Made by a program: the position numbers and the translations under genes
DNA from: CAZCSY01 sp964501505
GTDB taxonomy: Bacteria > Omnitrophota > Gorgyraeia > Velamenicoccales > Velamenicoccaceae
Reading direction: 5' to 3'
DNA length: 11,007 nt
Assembly: GCA_964501505.1 (NCBI GenBank)
Contig: CAZCSY010000048.1
Span: 1 to 11,007, forward strand
The notes under the pieces: model-generated
The model's input: only the letters and a program-made list of their open reading frames with translations
Databases searched by the model: none
Told to the model about the DNA's origin: nothing
Shown here: piece after piece, positions 1 through 7,512 of the stretch
Numbering within the stretch: the first letter of the stretch is position 1
Layout of the letters: each line of letters opens with the position of its first letter

Positions 1-2
1 TG

Positions 3-446
3 CTTGTTCGTGGGTTTGACGCTACAATATATAAGAATATAAAGGGTTACGTCACGGTCTTTGGCGGGGGCCGGTTGAATATTAATACGGTACCGGCAGA
101 GGTCCTGGAGGCCTTAGGCCTGGATGCCAAGCTTGTCGGTAAGATCGTCCGGTACCGGCGCGGACCCGATGCGCGCTGGGGGACGCCGGACGACGTCGGC
201 TTTGCCTCTGTCGAGGACATCGCAGGAGATCTTGAGGCCTTTGCCGGTCTCACCGATCCGGAGAAGGTTTCTTTGGAGCAGTTGGCAGCCCAGGCGCTCA
301 GCGTCACTTCGTCGTATTTTTCCGCCACGTGCACGGCGCAGATGGCAGGCAAGGGGAGGTCTTTTTCCGTGACCGCCGTCTTTGAGCGCACCTTTGCCGA
401 AGAAGGCTACGAGGTTCAGCCCCGCTATTGGCGTACGTCCCCATGA
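3..446 (+). CDS. gspK: GspK-type minor pseudopilin, C-terminal part (5' end outside window)
   Basis: This is an open frame entering from before the window; 147 residues are visible up to the TGA at 444-446. The stretch GGGRLNINTVPAEVLEALG (about residues 21-39) matches the helix-hairpin-helix-like segment typical of GspK, the large minor pseudopilin at the tip of the type II secretion pseudopilus. The tail (FSVTAVFERTF, then a tryptophan-containing end) also fits the end of GspK. The prepilin peptidase site and the hydrophobic N-terminal helix lie outside the window, so they cannot be checked. The TTG at 75 falls inside the conserved motif and is not a start. The stop overlaps the ATG of the next gene (ATGA at 443-446), and the following genes are L- and M-like, which is the classical K-L-M order and supports the call. 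It could also be a GspK-like protein of a T4P-related machine. Confidence 0.8.
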   Translation, partial: LVRGFDATIYKNIKGYVTVFGGGRLNINTVPAEVLEALGLDAKLVGKIVRYRRGPDARWGTPDDVGFASVEDIAGDLEAFAGLTDPEKVSLEQLAAQALSVTSSYFSATCTAQMAGKGRSFSVTAVFERTFAEEGYEVQPRYWRTSP

Positions 447-1966
447 GCACACGAACGTCTTCCCAGGGCTCCCGGCGCGTGAAGAGGATGAGGCGTTGGC
501 CGCGTTTCTTTTCCGCTTCGGGAGCGAGGGACTTGGTCTGTTTTGATTTTGTCACGGACGCGATCAAGGCGGCGCGCGTCAAAACCTTCGGCGTTCGGCG
601 GATCGTGACGGAGTTTTTTTACAAGGATATCCGCGGGGCGAGCCGCGAGGAGATCGTCGCGTCGCTGAAGGAGCTCCTCGCGCACCACCGCCGCCGCGGC
701 GACTTCCATCTCGCCCTGTGTCTATCGGCGCATTTTCTCATCACCAAGAACATCGAGATCCCCTCACAAGACCCCAAGGAGATCAAGGACATCATCAACC
801 TCCAGGCCGGCCGGCTGACGCCGTATGCCCGCGAAGAGGTCATCATCGACTTTGTCAATATCGGCGTCTTCCGCCAGAGCTACACGAAGCTCCTGTTGGC
901 CATCGTTAACAAGGATATCGTCAACCGCCAGTTCGCGCTCTTCAATGAAGCGGGGGCGCGGCTCGATCGGATCTTTTTTTCTTCCGAGGCGGTCGGGGCG
1001 CTCGTGTACCAGCACGTCCGTCTCGAGGTGCAGGACACGCCGTTTGCGCTTATCCACGTGGATACCACGACGACGGACTTCGGCGTCTTTTTGAAGGGTA
1101 AGCTGATCTTTTCCCGCAGCATCGCCGTCGGCGCGCATCAGCTTTTGACCGAGCGCGAAAAGCACCTGACCCGTTATATCGAAGAACTCAGGAAGTCTCT
1201 GGACGCCTACCATCTTGAGGATATCGAGGTGGCACCGACCCTTGTCGCCTTCTGCGGGGCGGTGGGGCGGTTGCGCGATCTCGAGGTCATGATGCTGGAT
1301 GCCTTCCGTATCCCGATCAAGATCATCGAGGCGTCGGACATACTCGCGCGCAGCGACAACCTTGACAAGAATGTCTTTGCGATGGAGGAGGTCTCGTTCC
1401 TCAACGTGGCCGCCCCGGCCGCGGTGAGCGTCGCGCTCAGCATCAATCTCATCCCCGAGGAGATGAAGCTCCGTCAGGCCCTGGAAGAGCGCGGCCGTGA
1501 CGTGATCCGTACGGGGATCCTGGCGATGACCACGCTCCTTTTCATCTTCGCCACGCTTCTCGTCCACATCTACCTCAAGGCGGAATACCTGCAGAAACTT
1601 AACCAGAAGTACAGGAAGCTCAACAGCGAGGCGGCGGCGATCGAGAAGGACTTTTCGCGCGTCCGCGTCGTGCGCAAGTATCTGGACCGCCGCGGGTATC
1701 TCTTGAACGTCCTGGCCGAGGTGTACCGGTTGACCCCCGGGGAGATCGCCGTCATCAATGTCCGCCTGAGGGAGAGCGGGTCCTTTTCCGTCAAGGGCGA
1801 GGCGACGTCCATGGCCGCCGTCTTCGCCTACGCCGGGGAGTTGGAAAAGTCAGACACCCTCAAGGAGATGAAGACGCGCTACACCTCGAAGAAAAAAGTG
1901 GAGGGGCGGGAGTTGGTGGATTTTGAGCTTTCCGGCATGCTTGAGAAGTGGGGAGAGATGACGTGA
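443..1966 (+). CDS. GspL-position inner-membrane platform protein, PilM-PilN fusion type
   Basis: The 507-residue protein has two parts. Residues about 1-330 resemble the cytoplasmic actin-like PilM/GspL domain: VDTTTTDFGVFLKGKLIFSR matches the second phosphate-binding segment, while the first (FDFVTDAIKAARVK) keeps the Asp but lacks the usual glycines. Residues 334-338 are INLIP, the cytoplasmic signature of PilN, followed by one membrane helix (about 358-378), a charged likely coiled coil (about 380-410) and a periplasmic ferredoxin-like region to the end. This is the topology of GspL, which links the secretion ATPase to the pseudopilus. Start: ATG at 443, coupled to the GspK stop by ATGA; an in-frame TTG at 428 would add five residues but has no better ribosome site. 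The stop overlaps the next start as GTGA. Role is confident; whether it is best called GspL or PilMN is open. Confidence 0.8.
   Translation: MSTRTSSQGSRRVKRMRRWPRFFSASGARDLVCFDFVTDAIKAARVKTFGVRRIVTEFFYKDIRGASREEIVASLKELLAHHRRRGDFHLALCLSAHFLITKNIEIPSQDPKEIKDIINLQAGRLTPYAREEVIIDFVNIGVFRQSYTKLLLAIVNKDIVNRQFALFNEAGARLDRIFFSSEAVGALVYQHVRLEVQDTPFALIHVDTTTTDFGVFLKGKLIFSRSIAVGAHQLLTEREKHLTRYIEELRKSLDAYHLEDIEVAPTLVAFCGAVGRLRDLEVMMLDAFRIPIKIIEASDILARSDNLDKNVFAMEEVSFLNVAAPAAVSVALSINLIPEEMKLRQALEERGRDVIRTGILAMTTLLFIFATLLVHIYLKAEYLQKLNQKYRKLNSEAAAIEKDFSRVRVVRKYLDRRGYLLNVLAEVYRLTPGEIAVINVRLRESGSFSVKGEATSMAAVFAYAGELEKSDTLKEMKTRYTSKKKVEGRELVDFELSGMLEKWGEMT
1950..1957 (+). promoter_or_regulatory. Ribosome binding site choosing the GTG start at 1963
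   Basis: GGGGAGAG lies 5 bases before the GTG at 1963 and inside the end of the upstream gene. It favours 1963 over the in-frame GTG at 1948. Confidence 0.6.
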
Positions 1967-2511
1967 TCAACCTGGCCTTTTTGGCGCGTCTCAACAAGCG
2001 GGAGCGGCTGCTCTTCGGCGTGGCCGCGGTGGCCGTGGGCGCGGCGCTGGTGGTCCACCTCTTGGTCGCGCCCGTCGCCAACCGCCTGAGGCTTCTCGAG
2101 GAACGGATCACGACGCAGACGGATCTCATCTCTAAGAATGTTCGGATCGTCGCGGAAAAAGACCGCGTCAAGGCCGCGGCCGACGCCTTCCAGGTCTACT
2201 ACGTCAATAAAGCGAGCACGCAGGAAGAGGAGGTGGCGTCTCTCCTGGGCGAGGCCGACGAGATGGCCCGCAGCGCGTCGCTCTACATCGTCGACATGAA
2301 GCCGTTGAACACCGAAGAGGATGCGGTCAGCCGCAAGGTCTCGGTGGACCTGAACTGTGAGGCGCAGATGGAGCAGATCCTGACGTTCATGCACAGCGTG
2401 GCGGGCGCGCCGCGCCTCCTGTTCGTCGAGAGCATCAACATCACGCCCAAGGAGAAGGACTCGACGATCGTCAAGTGCAACATGAAGATTTCGAACATCA
2501 TCTTTTTATGA
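1963..2511 (+). CDS. GspM/PilO-like inner-membrane platform protein
   Basis: The 182-residue protein has a short basic cytoplasmic N-terminus, one membrane helix at about residues 16-36 (LLFGVAAVAVGAALVVHLLV), a coiled-coil-like stretch (about 40-70), then a small alpha/beta periplasmic domain ending in KCNMKISNIIFL. This is the architecture of GspM/PilO, which pairs with GspL/PilN in the secretion or pilus platform. I prefer the GTG at 1963: GGGGAGAG (1950-1957) sits 5 bases upstream, and the start overlaps the previous stop as GTGA. An earlier in-frame GTG at 1948 would lie on that purine tract and lacks its own site. It follows K and L genes, as gspM does. Sequence conservation in this family is low, so the call rests on topology, size and position. 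Confidence 0.75.
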   Translation: MINLAFLARLNKRERLLFGVAAVAVGAALVVHLLVAPVANRLRLLEERITTQTDLISKNVRIVAEKDRVKAAADAFQVYYVNKASTQEEEVASLLGEADEMARSASLYIVDMKPLNTEEDAVSRKVSVDLNCEAQMEQILTFMHSVAGAPRLLFVESINITPKEKDSTIVKCNMKISNIIFL

Positions 2512-2520
2512 GGCCCGACG

Positions 2521-5286
2521 ATGTTTGCTGAGCAGCTGGATTTCATCGCCTTTTTTTACGGCGCCTCTTTCATCCTCTTGGGCCTGGTGTGCCTGGCCCT
2601 CTTCAGGCCCTCGCCGGACAGGCCGTGCCTCTCCTGGCTGGGGATGGGCCTGTTCGGTATCGTCCACGGCGTCCACGAATGGTTGGACATGGTGGCGTTG
2701 TGTCTGGGGGACACGCCGTCCTTCCGGTTGGCGCGCCTGGTCGTTTTATTCCTTTCGTTTGTCTTTTTGCTGGAATTTGTCCGCTCGGGATGGGAACGTT
2801 TCTTCGGGATTCGTTGTCCCCGCTGGCTCTATGGTTTTCTCCTGCCCGTCGCGTCCCTGGGGTTTTTGGGCGGGACGGCGACGGCCGAGATCGTCATACG
2901 TTATACCTTGGGTTTGGGCGGGGCCCTCGGCGCAGCGGCCCTCCTCAGTCATCTTTCCCAGCGCCGTGATCTGACCTCTTTCTTTTGCGCGTATTTCTTG
3001 CGGGTCGCCGCAGCGGCGTTGATCTTATACGGGTTGGCGGCGGGCCTCATTGTGCCGCCGGCCGATTTCATGCCTGCCCGCGTTCTCAATGCGGATGTCT
3101 TTCTTTCTGCGGTGGGCATCCCGATCTCGTTTTTCCGCGGCCTTCTTGGTTTTCTCCTTGCCGCGAGCATCGCTTTTTTCGCGATCTGGCAGAATCTGCG
3201 GTCCGTCCTTTTTCTCCGGCGGCACCGGCGGCGCGCCGTCTTCTTCCTTCTGTTTGCCATCGTGTCGCTGACGCTGTTTTTTTTCCTGGTCTACCGCGTC
3301 GTCCTGTTTCACTCCCAGCGGGCCCGCCTGGATGAGGCGCGGGCGCGCCTCTTGAAGACGCAGCTCTTTGCCCAGGTCGTCGACAGGACCATCGACCGGT
3401 TGCGCGGCATCGAGGCGATGGCGCGCCACCCCCAGCTGGCCGACGCCCTGGCCCAGCCCGTCCTGTCGGCCCCGGATCGGGCCATCATCAACGAGCGCCT
3501 GGACCGCTATCGCAACGCGCTCCGGGCCGACGTGTGCTATCTGATGGACCGCACCGGCCTCACCGTCGCCTCTTCGAACAGGGACTCTCCGAAGAGCTTC
3601 CTCGGTGAGAACTACAGCTTCCGTCCCTATTTTCAGAGGGCCCTGGAGGGGGAGCCCGCCGTGTACCTCGCCAAGGGGGTGACCTCGGGCGAGAGAGGGT
3701 TTTATCTTTCGTTTCCCGTCGTGCGGGCCGCCGATCCCAGCGGCTTTGTCCTCGGCGTGGCGGTCGCCAAGGGCCGGCTGGACAACCTTTCGCTGCAGTT
3801 CCGCTCCAGGCCCTACGTCTTTTTATTGAGTCCGGAAGGAGTGATCTTCGTCTCGAGCCGGCCGGACTGGGTCTTTCGTACGATCCGCCCCTTGTCCGAG
3901 ACCCAGAAGGAGACGCTGCGTTCATCGAGGCAGTTCGGCTCAGGGCCCTGGGAGGCCGTGGGGTTCGACGACCTTGACGCGATCCGCTCCACCCTGACGA
4001 TTCGGGGCCAGCGCTACTCTTTCGCGCGGATCCCGGTGCCGAGCCTGCCGGGGTGGACGCTCCTCTTCGTGGACGTGGCGACGCAGATCCCGACGGTCCG
4101 TTTTCTCATCATTCTGATCTTCCTCGGGTTTTTCCTGATCCTGAGCATCATCATCGTCTTTCTCTTCCGACTCTGGCTCGATGCGGTCCAGATCTCTTCC
4201 GCGGAGGTGCTCTATGAAGGACTGGTCGAGGGGATCAAGGACGGCATCGAGTTCTATGATCATTCAGGCCGGTGCCTCTCCGTGAACAGCGCGGGCCTGG
4301 CGATGATGGATCGCCGCCGCGAGGAGGTCCTCGGCAGCGATCTGCTGGGACAGTGGCCGACGGGCTCCCGGGAGAAGTTGAGGGGGGTGCTGGCGCGGGT
4401 GACGCAGACCGGAAAGCCCCAGGTGTTTGAGGCCGAGGTTCCCCGGCCCGGCGGCGGCCAGATGGTGAAGGCCGTCACGATCATTCCCTTGCGGGTCACG
4501 GCGGCAGCCCCTTTTTTCATCGTGCACTCCCGCGACGTCACGATGGAGCGCCACTCCCAGCAGCAGCTCTTGCAGCGCTCCAAGATGTCGACCGTTGGGG
4601 CGCTCGCGACCGGAGTGGCCCATGAGTTTAATAATGTCCTTGAGGTTATCCTCGGCCGGGCGGAGCTGGCGCATGCCAGTGCCGATCTGCGGGCAAAGAC
4701 CGATGCGCTCCAGGCGATCATCGATATCGCCCGTCGGGGTTCCTGGGTCGCCAAGTCGCTGTTGGACTTTTCGGGGTCCAAGGCGGACAAGAGGGGTCTG
4801 GTAGACCTCAAGGACGTGATCAAGCAGGTCTTGATCCTGCTTGAGACGATGCTCAAAGAGGGGCACATCGAGGTCGTGACCCAGTTACGCGAGGCGCCGC
4901 GCGTGGCGTGCAACGCAGCCCAGATGGCCCAGGCCTTCAGCAACATCATCGTCAACGCCCGCGACGCCATGGGCGGATTGCCCGAACGCAGATTGACCAT
5001 CACCCTCGACAGTGACTTGAGCACGAAGATCGTTCGGGTGTGCTTTCTCGATACGGGGCCGGGGATCCGGGAGGACATGCAAGACAGGATATTCGATCCC
5101 TTCATCACGTCGAAGGGGATCCTGGGCGGCGGGGACGACCGCGCCCCCGGCATGGGGCTGGGACTGTTTGTGGCCTACGGGATCGTCAAGCACCACGGCG
5201 GCGATATCACCGTCACATCGCAACCCGGCAAGGGGGCCTGTTTCTGCGTCACCCTGCCCATGTTCACGCAGCGAGGTTCGGGATAA
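2521..5286 (+). CDS. Membrane sensor histidine kinase with DctB-like extracytoplasmic sensor and PAS domain
   Basis: This is a 921-residue sensor kinase. Residues 1 to about 230 are multi-pass membrane sequence (about six or seven helices) containing HGVHEW, a pattern I associate with N-terminal membrane modules of other bacterial sensor kinases. A helix at about 239-263 leads to an extracytoplasmic sensor (about 264-525); its NYSFRPYFQRAL (364-375), followed by a SGERGFYLSFPV segment, resembles the double-PAS/Cache sensor of DctB-type kinases for small organic acids. A second helix (about 526-556) leads to a PAS domain (about 560-675). The kinase core is complete: phospho-acceptor His701 in GVAHEFNN, N-box Asn812, DTGPGI at 844-849, F-box IFDPF, and GMGLGL at 877-882. 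There is no receiver domain and no response regulator in the window. It starts 9 bases after the GspM-like stop with a modest GAGG site, so co-transcription with the secretion genes is likely. The ligand is unknown. Confidence 0.88.
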   Translation: MFAEQLDFIAFFYGASFILLGLVCLALFRPSPDRPCLSWLGMGLFGIVHGVHEWLDMVALCLGDTPSFRLARLVVLFLSFVFLLEFVRSGWERFFGIRCPRWLYGFLLPVASLGFLGGTATAEIVIRYTLGLGGALGAAALLSHLSQRRDLTSFFCAYFLRVAAAALILYGLAAGLIVPPADFMPARVLNADVFLSAVGIPISFFRGLLGFLLAASIAFFAIWQNLRSVLFLRRHRRRAVFFLLFAIVSLTLFFFLVYRVVLFHSQRARLDEARARLLKTQLFAQVVDRTIDRLRGIEAMARHPQLADALAQPVLSAPDRAIINERLDRYRNALRADVCYLMDRTGLTVASSNRDSPKSFLGENYSFRPYFQRALEGEPAVYLAKGVTSGERGFYLSFPVVRAADPSGFVLGVAVAKGRLDNLSLQFRSRPYVFLLSPEGVIFVSSRPDWVFRTIRPLSETQKETLRSSRQFGSGPWEAVGFDDLDAIRSTLTIRGQRYSFARIPVPSLPGWTLLFVDVATQIPTVRFLIILIFLGFFLILSIIIVFLFRLWLDAVQISSAEVLYEGLVEGIKDGIEFYDHSGRCLSVNSAGLAMMDRRREEVLGSDLLGQWPTGSREKLRGVLARVTQTGKPQVFEAEVPRPGGGQMVKAVTIIPLRVTAAAPFFIVHSRDVTMERHSQQQLLQRSKMSTVGALATGVAHEFNNVLEVILGRAELAHASADLRAKTDALQAIIDIARRGSWVAKSLLDFSGSKADKRGLVDLKDVIKQVLILLETMLKEGHIEVVTQLREAPRVACNAAQMAQAFSNIIVNARDAMGGLPERRLTITLDSDLSTKIVRVCFLDTGPGIREDMQDRIFDPFITSKGILGGGDDRAPGMGLGLFVAYGIVKHHGGDITVTSQPGKGACFCVTLPMFTQRGSG

Positions 5287-5308
5287 TGAACATAAAACGA
5301 CATGAAAG

Positions 5309-5317
5309 AGGAGAGGG
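5309..5317 (+). promoter_or_regulatory. Ribosome binding site choosing the ATG at 5325
   Basis: AGGAGAGGG lies 7 bases before the ATG at 5325. It favours that start over the in-frame ATG at 5286, which overlaps the kinase stop (TAATG) but would put this strong site inside the gene. Confidence 0.65.
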
Positions 5318-5324
5318 CCGCATC

Positions 5325-6602
5325 ATGGCCGCACCGGAGAATGTTCATGAAGCGTGGTGGATAGGCAGGATGAGCTATTTCTTCGAGTGGTTGTGTCTTT
5401 TGCTGATCGCCGTGCCGCTGGTGATGGCCTATCGCGCTATCCCGGCGGAGGACCGTTTCGCAACGAGTTCCGACGAAGGCTATTACATGAAGTACGCGCA
5501 GGCGTTTGCCGACGAGGGTGTACGCTCCATCCCCGGGGCGCTGCGCCGTTATTTCGATACGCCGAAACTGCAGGCCTTTCCGCACCCGGGGCGCTTCGGT
5601 TATACCGTCATCACGGGGCTCTGGTTGAAGATATTTCCCGACACGTACCGGTCGCTCGCCCACCTGTCTTTCGTGGCGGCGGTCCTTTTTTTGGTTCTCT
5701 CGTATTATTTTGCCCGGCGCTACCTCGGCCTGGAGGTGGCCGCCCTCTACACGCTTCTTCTGGCCTGCAGCCCGCTTTTGATGGGGGCGTCCCGCCGGGT
5801 CCTGCAGGACAGCGTCCTCAATCTCTTCTGGGCGATCCCCTTCTGGCTCTTCTTCGAATATCTGATGACCAGACGCCGCTGGGCCTTCGTCGGATTTTGT
5901 ATCTCTTTTATCACGGCCCTGACGATCAAGGAGGCCTCGATCGTCCTCATGTTCTTTTTTATCTTTGCCTGGCTCGTCTTCAAACTTTATTACACGAAGG
6001 ATCTGCCGCTCGGGGACTTCGCGTGGCTGGTGCTGGCGCCGCTCCTCGGCACGGCGATCCTCTATCTTGTCTTTTTGGGGGGATGGGGCAACTTCTCTTC
6101 TTTGGTCGATTTTACCTTAGGGGTGCACCTCAGCGGTGAGCCCAACCCCGGCGTCACGGCCTACAGCCAGTTCGCCACCGGTCCGTGGTTCAAGTATCTT
6201 CTGGATTTTCTTCTGATCTCTCCCTGGGCCACGGTGCTGTGCGTCGGATACGTCTTTTATCTGCTGGCGGTCCGCAAGATGGGCCCCGTGCACGCGTACG
6301 GGCTCATCTATTTCGTCCTCATCTACGGGCTCTTGAGCTGTCTGAAATCCACCAAGATCGTACGCTTCGGTATGAGCCTCGAGATCGTCATCTACCTCTT
6401 CGCGGTGCTGGCGCTGCTGCAGTTGTTGCGTTCCAGGAGGTGGTGGGGGCTTTACGCCGTGGAACTGGCCGTCCTCGGCATCTGTTATACCCAGATCCGG
6501 ATCTTCTGGAAGGTCTTTATCGAGATGAAGACCTATGATACCATTTCCGTCTGGCTGCTCTTGGCCCATAAGATCATTCCGTACTTCTACATGATGCGAT
6601 GA
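5325..6602 (+). CDS. GT39/ArnT-like polytopic membrane glycosyltransferase
   Basis: The 425-residue protein has many hydrophobic helices (I count roughly 9-11). After the first helix comes SSDEGYYMKYAQAF, with Asp50-Glu51 in the first extracytoplasmic loop. An acidic residue pair here is the catalytic hallmark of the GT39/ArnT/PMT-like GT-C fold, in which a polyprenyl-phosphate-linked sugar is transferred to a lipid, glycan or protein on the outer face of the inner membrane. Length is shorter than ArnT or PMT proteins (about 550-750), mainly because no large C-terminal periplasmic domain is visible; many bacterial family members share this form. The start at ATG 5325 is set by a strong ribosome site, and an in-frame ATG at 5286 is the alternative. 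It lies 38 bases after the kinase gene and before a gap with a hairpin. Acceptor and donor are unknown. Confidence 0.78.
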   Translation: MAAPENVHEAWWIGRMSYFFEWLCLLLIAVPLVMAYRAIPAEDRFATSSDEGYYMKYAQAFADEGVRSIPGALRRYFDTPKLQAFPHPGRFGYTVITGLWLKIFPDTYRSLAHLSFVAAVLFLVLSYYFARRYLGLEVAALYTLLLACSPLLMGASRRVLQDSVLNLFWAIPFWLFFEYLMTRRRWAFVGFCISFITALTIKEASIVLMFFFIFAWLVFKLYYTKDLPLGDFAWLVLAPLLGTAILYLVFLGGWGNFSSLVDFTLGVHLSGEPNPGVTAYSQFATGPWFKYLLDFLLISPWATVLCVGYVFYLLAVRKMGPVHAYGLIYFVLIYGLLSCLKSTKIVRFGMSLEIVIYLFAVLALLQLLRSRRWWGLYAVELAVLGICYTQIRIFWKVFIEMKTYDTISVWLLLAHKIIPYFYMMR

Positions 6603-6676
6603 CATGGCGACAGATACTGTTTATTCCGGGAGCAGGTACGGGCGACCCGACCCTTTGCGTTGCGGGTAGGTTCGTG

Positions 6677-6727
6677 CGTCCCCACCGCCTCCGGACTTCG
6701 CTCGGTGGGGACGGTCTCTTTTGTCTT
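6677..6727 (+). terminator. Strong hairpin followed by T-rich run, candidate terminator
   Basis: CGTCCCCACCG (6677-6687) pairs perfectly with CGGTGGGGACG (6703-6713) around a 15-base loop. The 3' side continues with T at 9 of 13 positions (6715-6727), interrupted by C and G. The stem strength fits an intrinsic terminator or attenuator, but the long loop and broken T run are not ideal. It could instead be one copy of a dispersed palindromic repeat, which cannot be judged from one window. Confidence 0.45.
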
Positions 6728-6741
6728 CGGCGAGGGACCAT

Positions 6742-6760
6742 GGCCGCTTTCGGCCCTTTT
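6742..6760 (+). terminator. Small GGCCG hairpin with short T run, weak terminator candidate
   Basis: GGCCG (6742-6746) and CGGCC (6751-6755) form a 5-bp stem with a CTTT loop, followed by CTTTT. The shape suits a weak terminator, but such short GC palindromes are common in DNA this GC-rich. Confidence 0.25.
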
Positions 6761-6813
6761 CGTACCCCGCTCCGGAAACGGTCGTGCCGGCCGCGAGGCC
6801 AGGCTCAGACAGC

Positions 6814-6820
6814 AGAGAGG
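6814..6820 (+). promoter_or_regulatory. Ribosome binding site of the GT2 gene
   Basis: AGAGAGG lies 5 bases before the ATG at 6826. It supports this start over upstream in-frame TTG/GTG codons, which would translate the hairpin region. Confidence 0.6.
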
Positions 6821-6825
6821 CCACC

Positions 6826-7512
6826 ATGCGCGTGACGCTGTTGATGCCGACGTTGAACGAGGCCGAGGCGCTCCGGTGCATCATCCCCCGGATTCGCAGG
6901 GAGTGGGTGGACCAGGTCTTGGTCGTGGACGGCGGCTCAACGGACGGGACGTCCGTCCTGGCGCGGGAGGCCGGTTATGACGTGGTGGTTCAAAAGACGC
7001 GCGGGATCGCGGCGGCCTACGCCGACGCCCTGCCGTCGGCGGTGGGCGAGGTCATCATCACCTTCACGCCTGACGGAAATTCCCTGCCGGAGCGCATCCC
7101 GGCGCTCGTGGCCAAGATGAGAGAAGGCTACGACATGGTGATCGTCTCGCGCTACCGCGAGGGCGCCAAGAGCGAGGACGACGACGCGATCACGGCCTTC
7201 GGAAACTGGATGTTCACGCGGCTGATCAATCTGTTCTTCGGCGGCCGCTACACGGATACCCTCGTGGGTTTCCGGGCGTGGAAGCGGCAGATCTATGACC
7301 TCGCCATCCGTCACCCCGGCCGGGATGACTTCGAGCCGCGCAGCGCCATCCGCTGCGCGAAGTTAAAGCTCAGGGTCGGCGAGATTCCGGGCGACGAGCC
7401 CAAGCGGATCGGCGGCACGAGGAAGATGCGGCCCTTCGTGAACGGCTGGGGGATCGTGAAGATCATCCTTGAAGAGATCCTCCATCGCGATCCGCCGGTA
7501 AAAAGATTATGA
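6826..7512 (+). CDS. GT2 glycosyltransferase, DPM1/DPG-synthase-like
   Basis: The 228-residue GT-A fold enzyme starts with MRVTLLMPTLNEAEAL, the nucleotide-sugar-binding first strand of GT2. It continues with DGGSTDGT (35-42) and a metal-binding loop PDGN (82-85), where DxD-type residues usually sit, then SRYREGAKSEDDD and a second half rich in basic residues (KRIGGTRKM). No membrane helix is seen, so it resembles soluble dolichyl-phosphate-mannose-synthase-type enzymes, which transfer a sugar from a nucleotide to a polyprenyl phosphate on the cytoplasmic face. That would make it a plausible donor supplier for the GT39-like enzyme upstream, though they are separated by the hairpin gap. The stop overlaps the next ATG (ATGA at 7509-7512). 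The sugar is unknown; a direct glycan-transferring GT2 is the alternative. Confidence 0.82.
   Translation: MRVTLLMPTLNEAEALRCIIPRIRREWVDQVLVVDGGSTDGTSVLAREAGYDVVVQKTRGIAAAYADALPSAVGEVIITFTPDGNSLPERIPALVAKMREGYDMVIVSRYREGAKSEDDDAITAFGNWMFTRLINLFFGGRYTDTLVGFRAWKRQIYDLAIRHPGRDDFEPRSAIRCAKLKLRVGEIPGDEPKRIGGTRKMRPFVNGWGIVKIILEEILHRDPPVKRL

Larger units (their letters stand above)
6603..6825 (+). other. Intergenic region with two hairpins
   Basis: This 223-base stretch is the only gap above 50 bases. No credible gene was found: reading frames through it lack ribosome sites and do not resemble proteins. It contains an 11-bp perfect stem (6677-6713) followed by a T-rich run, a small CGGG/CCCG palindrome (6639-6649), a GGCCG/CGGCC hairpin (6742-6755) followed by CTTTT, and the ribosome site of the next gene. 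I could not identify a convincing sigma-70 promoter. It probably separates two transcription units, or attenuates transcription into the sugar cassette. Confidence 0.6.

Noticed and set aside
764..1567. Long antisense open frame (267 codons) opposite the GspL-like gene
   Set aside because: It is low-complexity, rich in Arg/Asp/His/Gly as expected for the complement of GC-rich coding DNA, has no recognisable motif, and lies wholly within a well-supported gene.
4260..5153. Antisense open frame of 297 codons opposite the kinase core
   Set aside because: The + strand here carries the H, N, G1 and F boxes of the kinase; the antisense reading shows no family features.
5098..5166. Gly/Asp-rich insertion between the F box and GMGLGL of the histidine kinase
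   Set aside because: Similar short glycine-rich ATP-lid segments occur in other kinases of this type, so it is not evidence of a defect or novelty.
5040..5324. Long N-terminal extension of the GT39-like gene overlapping the kinase
   Set aside because: The extension runs out of frame through the kinase ATPase domain and is an open-frame artefact; the ATG at 5325 has a strong ribosome site.
6599..6835. Small open frame of 78 codons across the intergenic region
   Set aside because: It has no convincing ribosome site, translates the hairpins, overlaps the start of the GT2 gene and resembles nothing.
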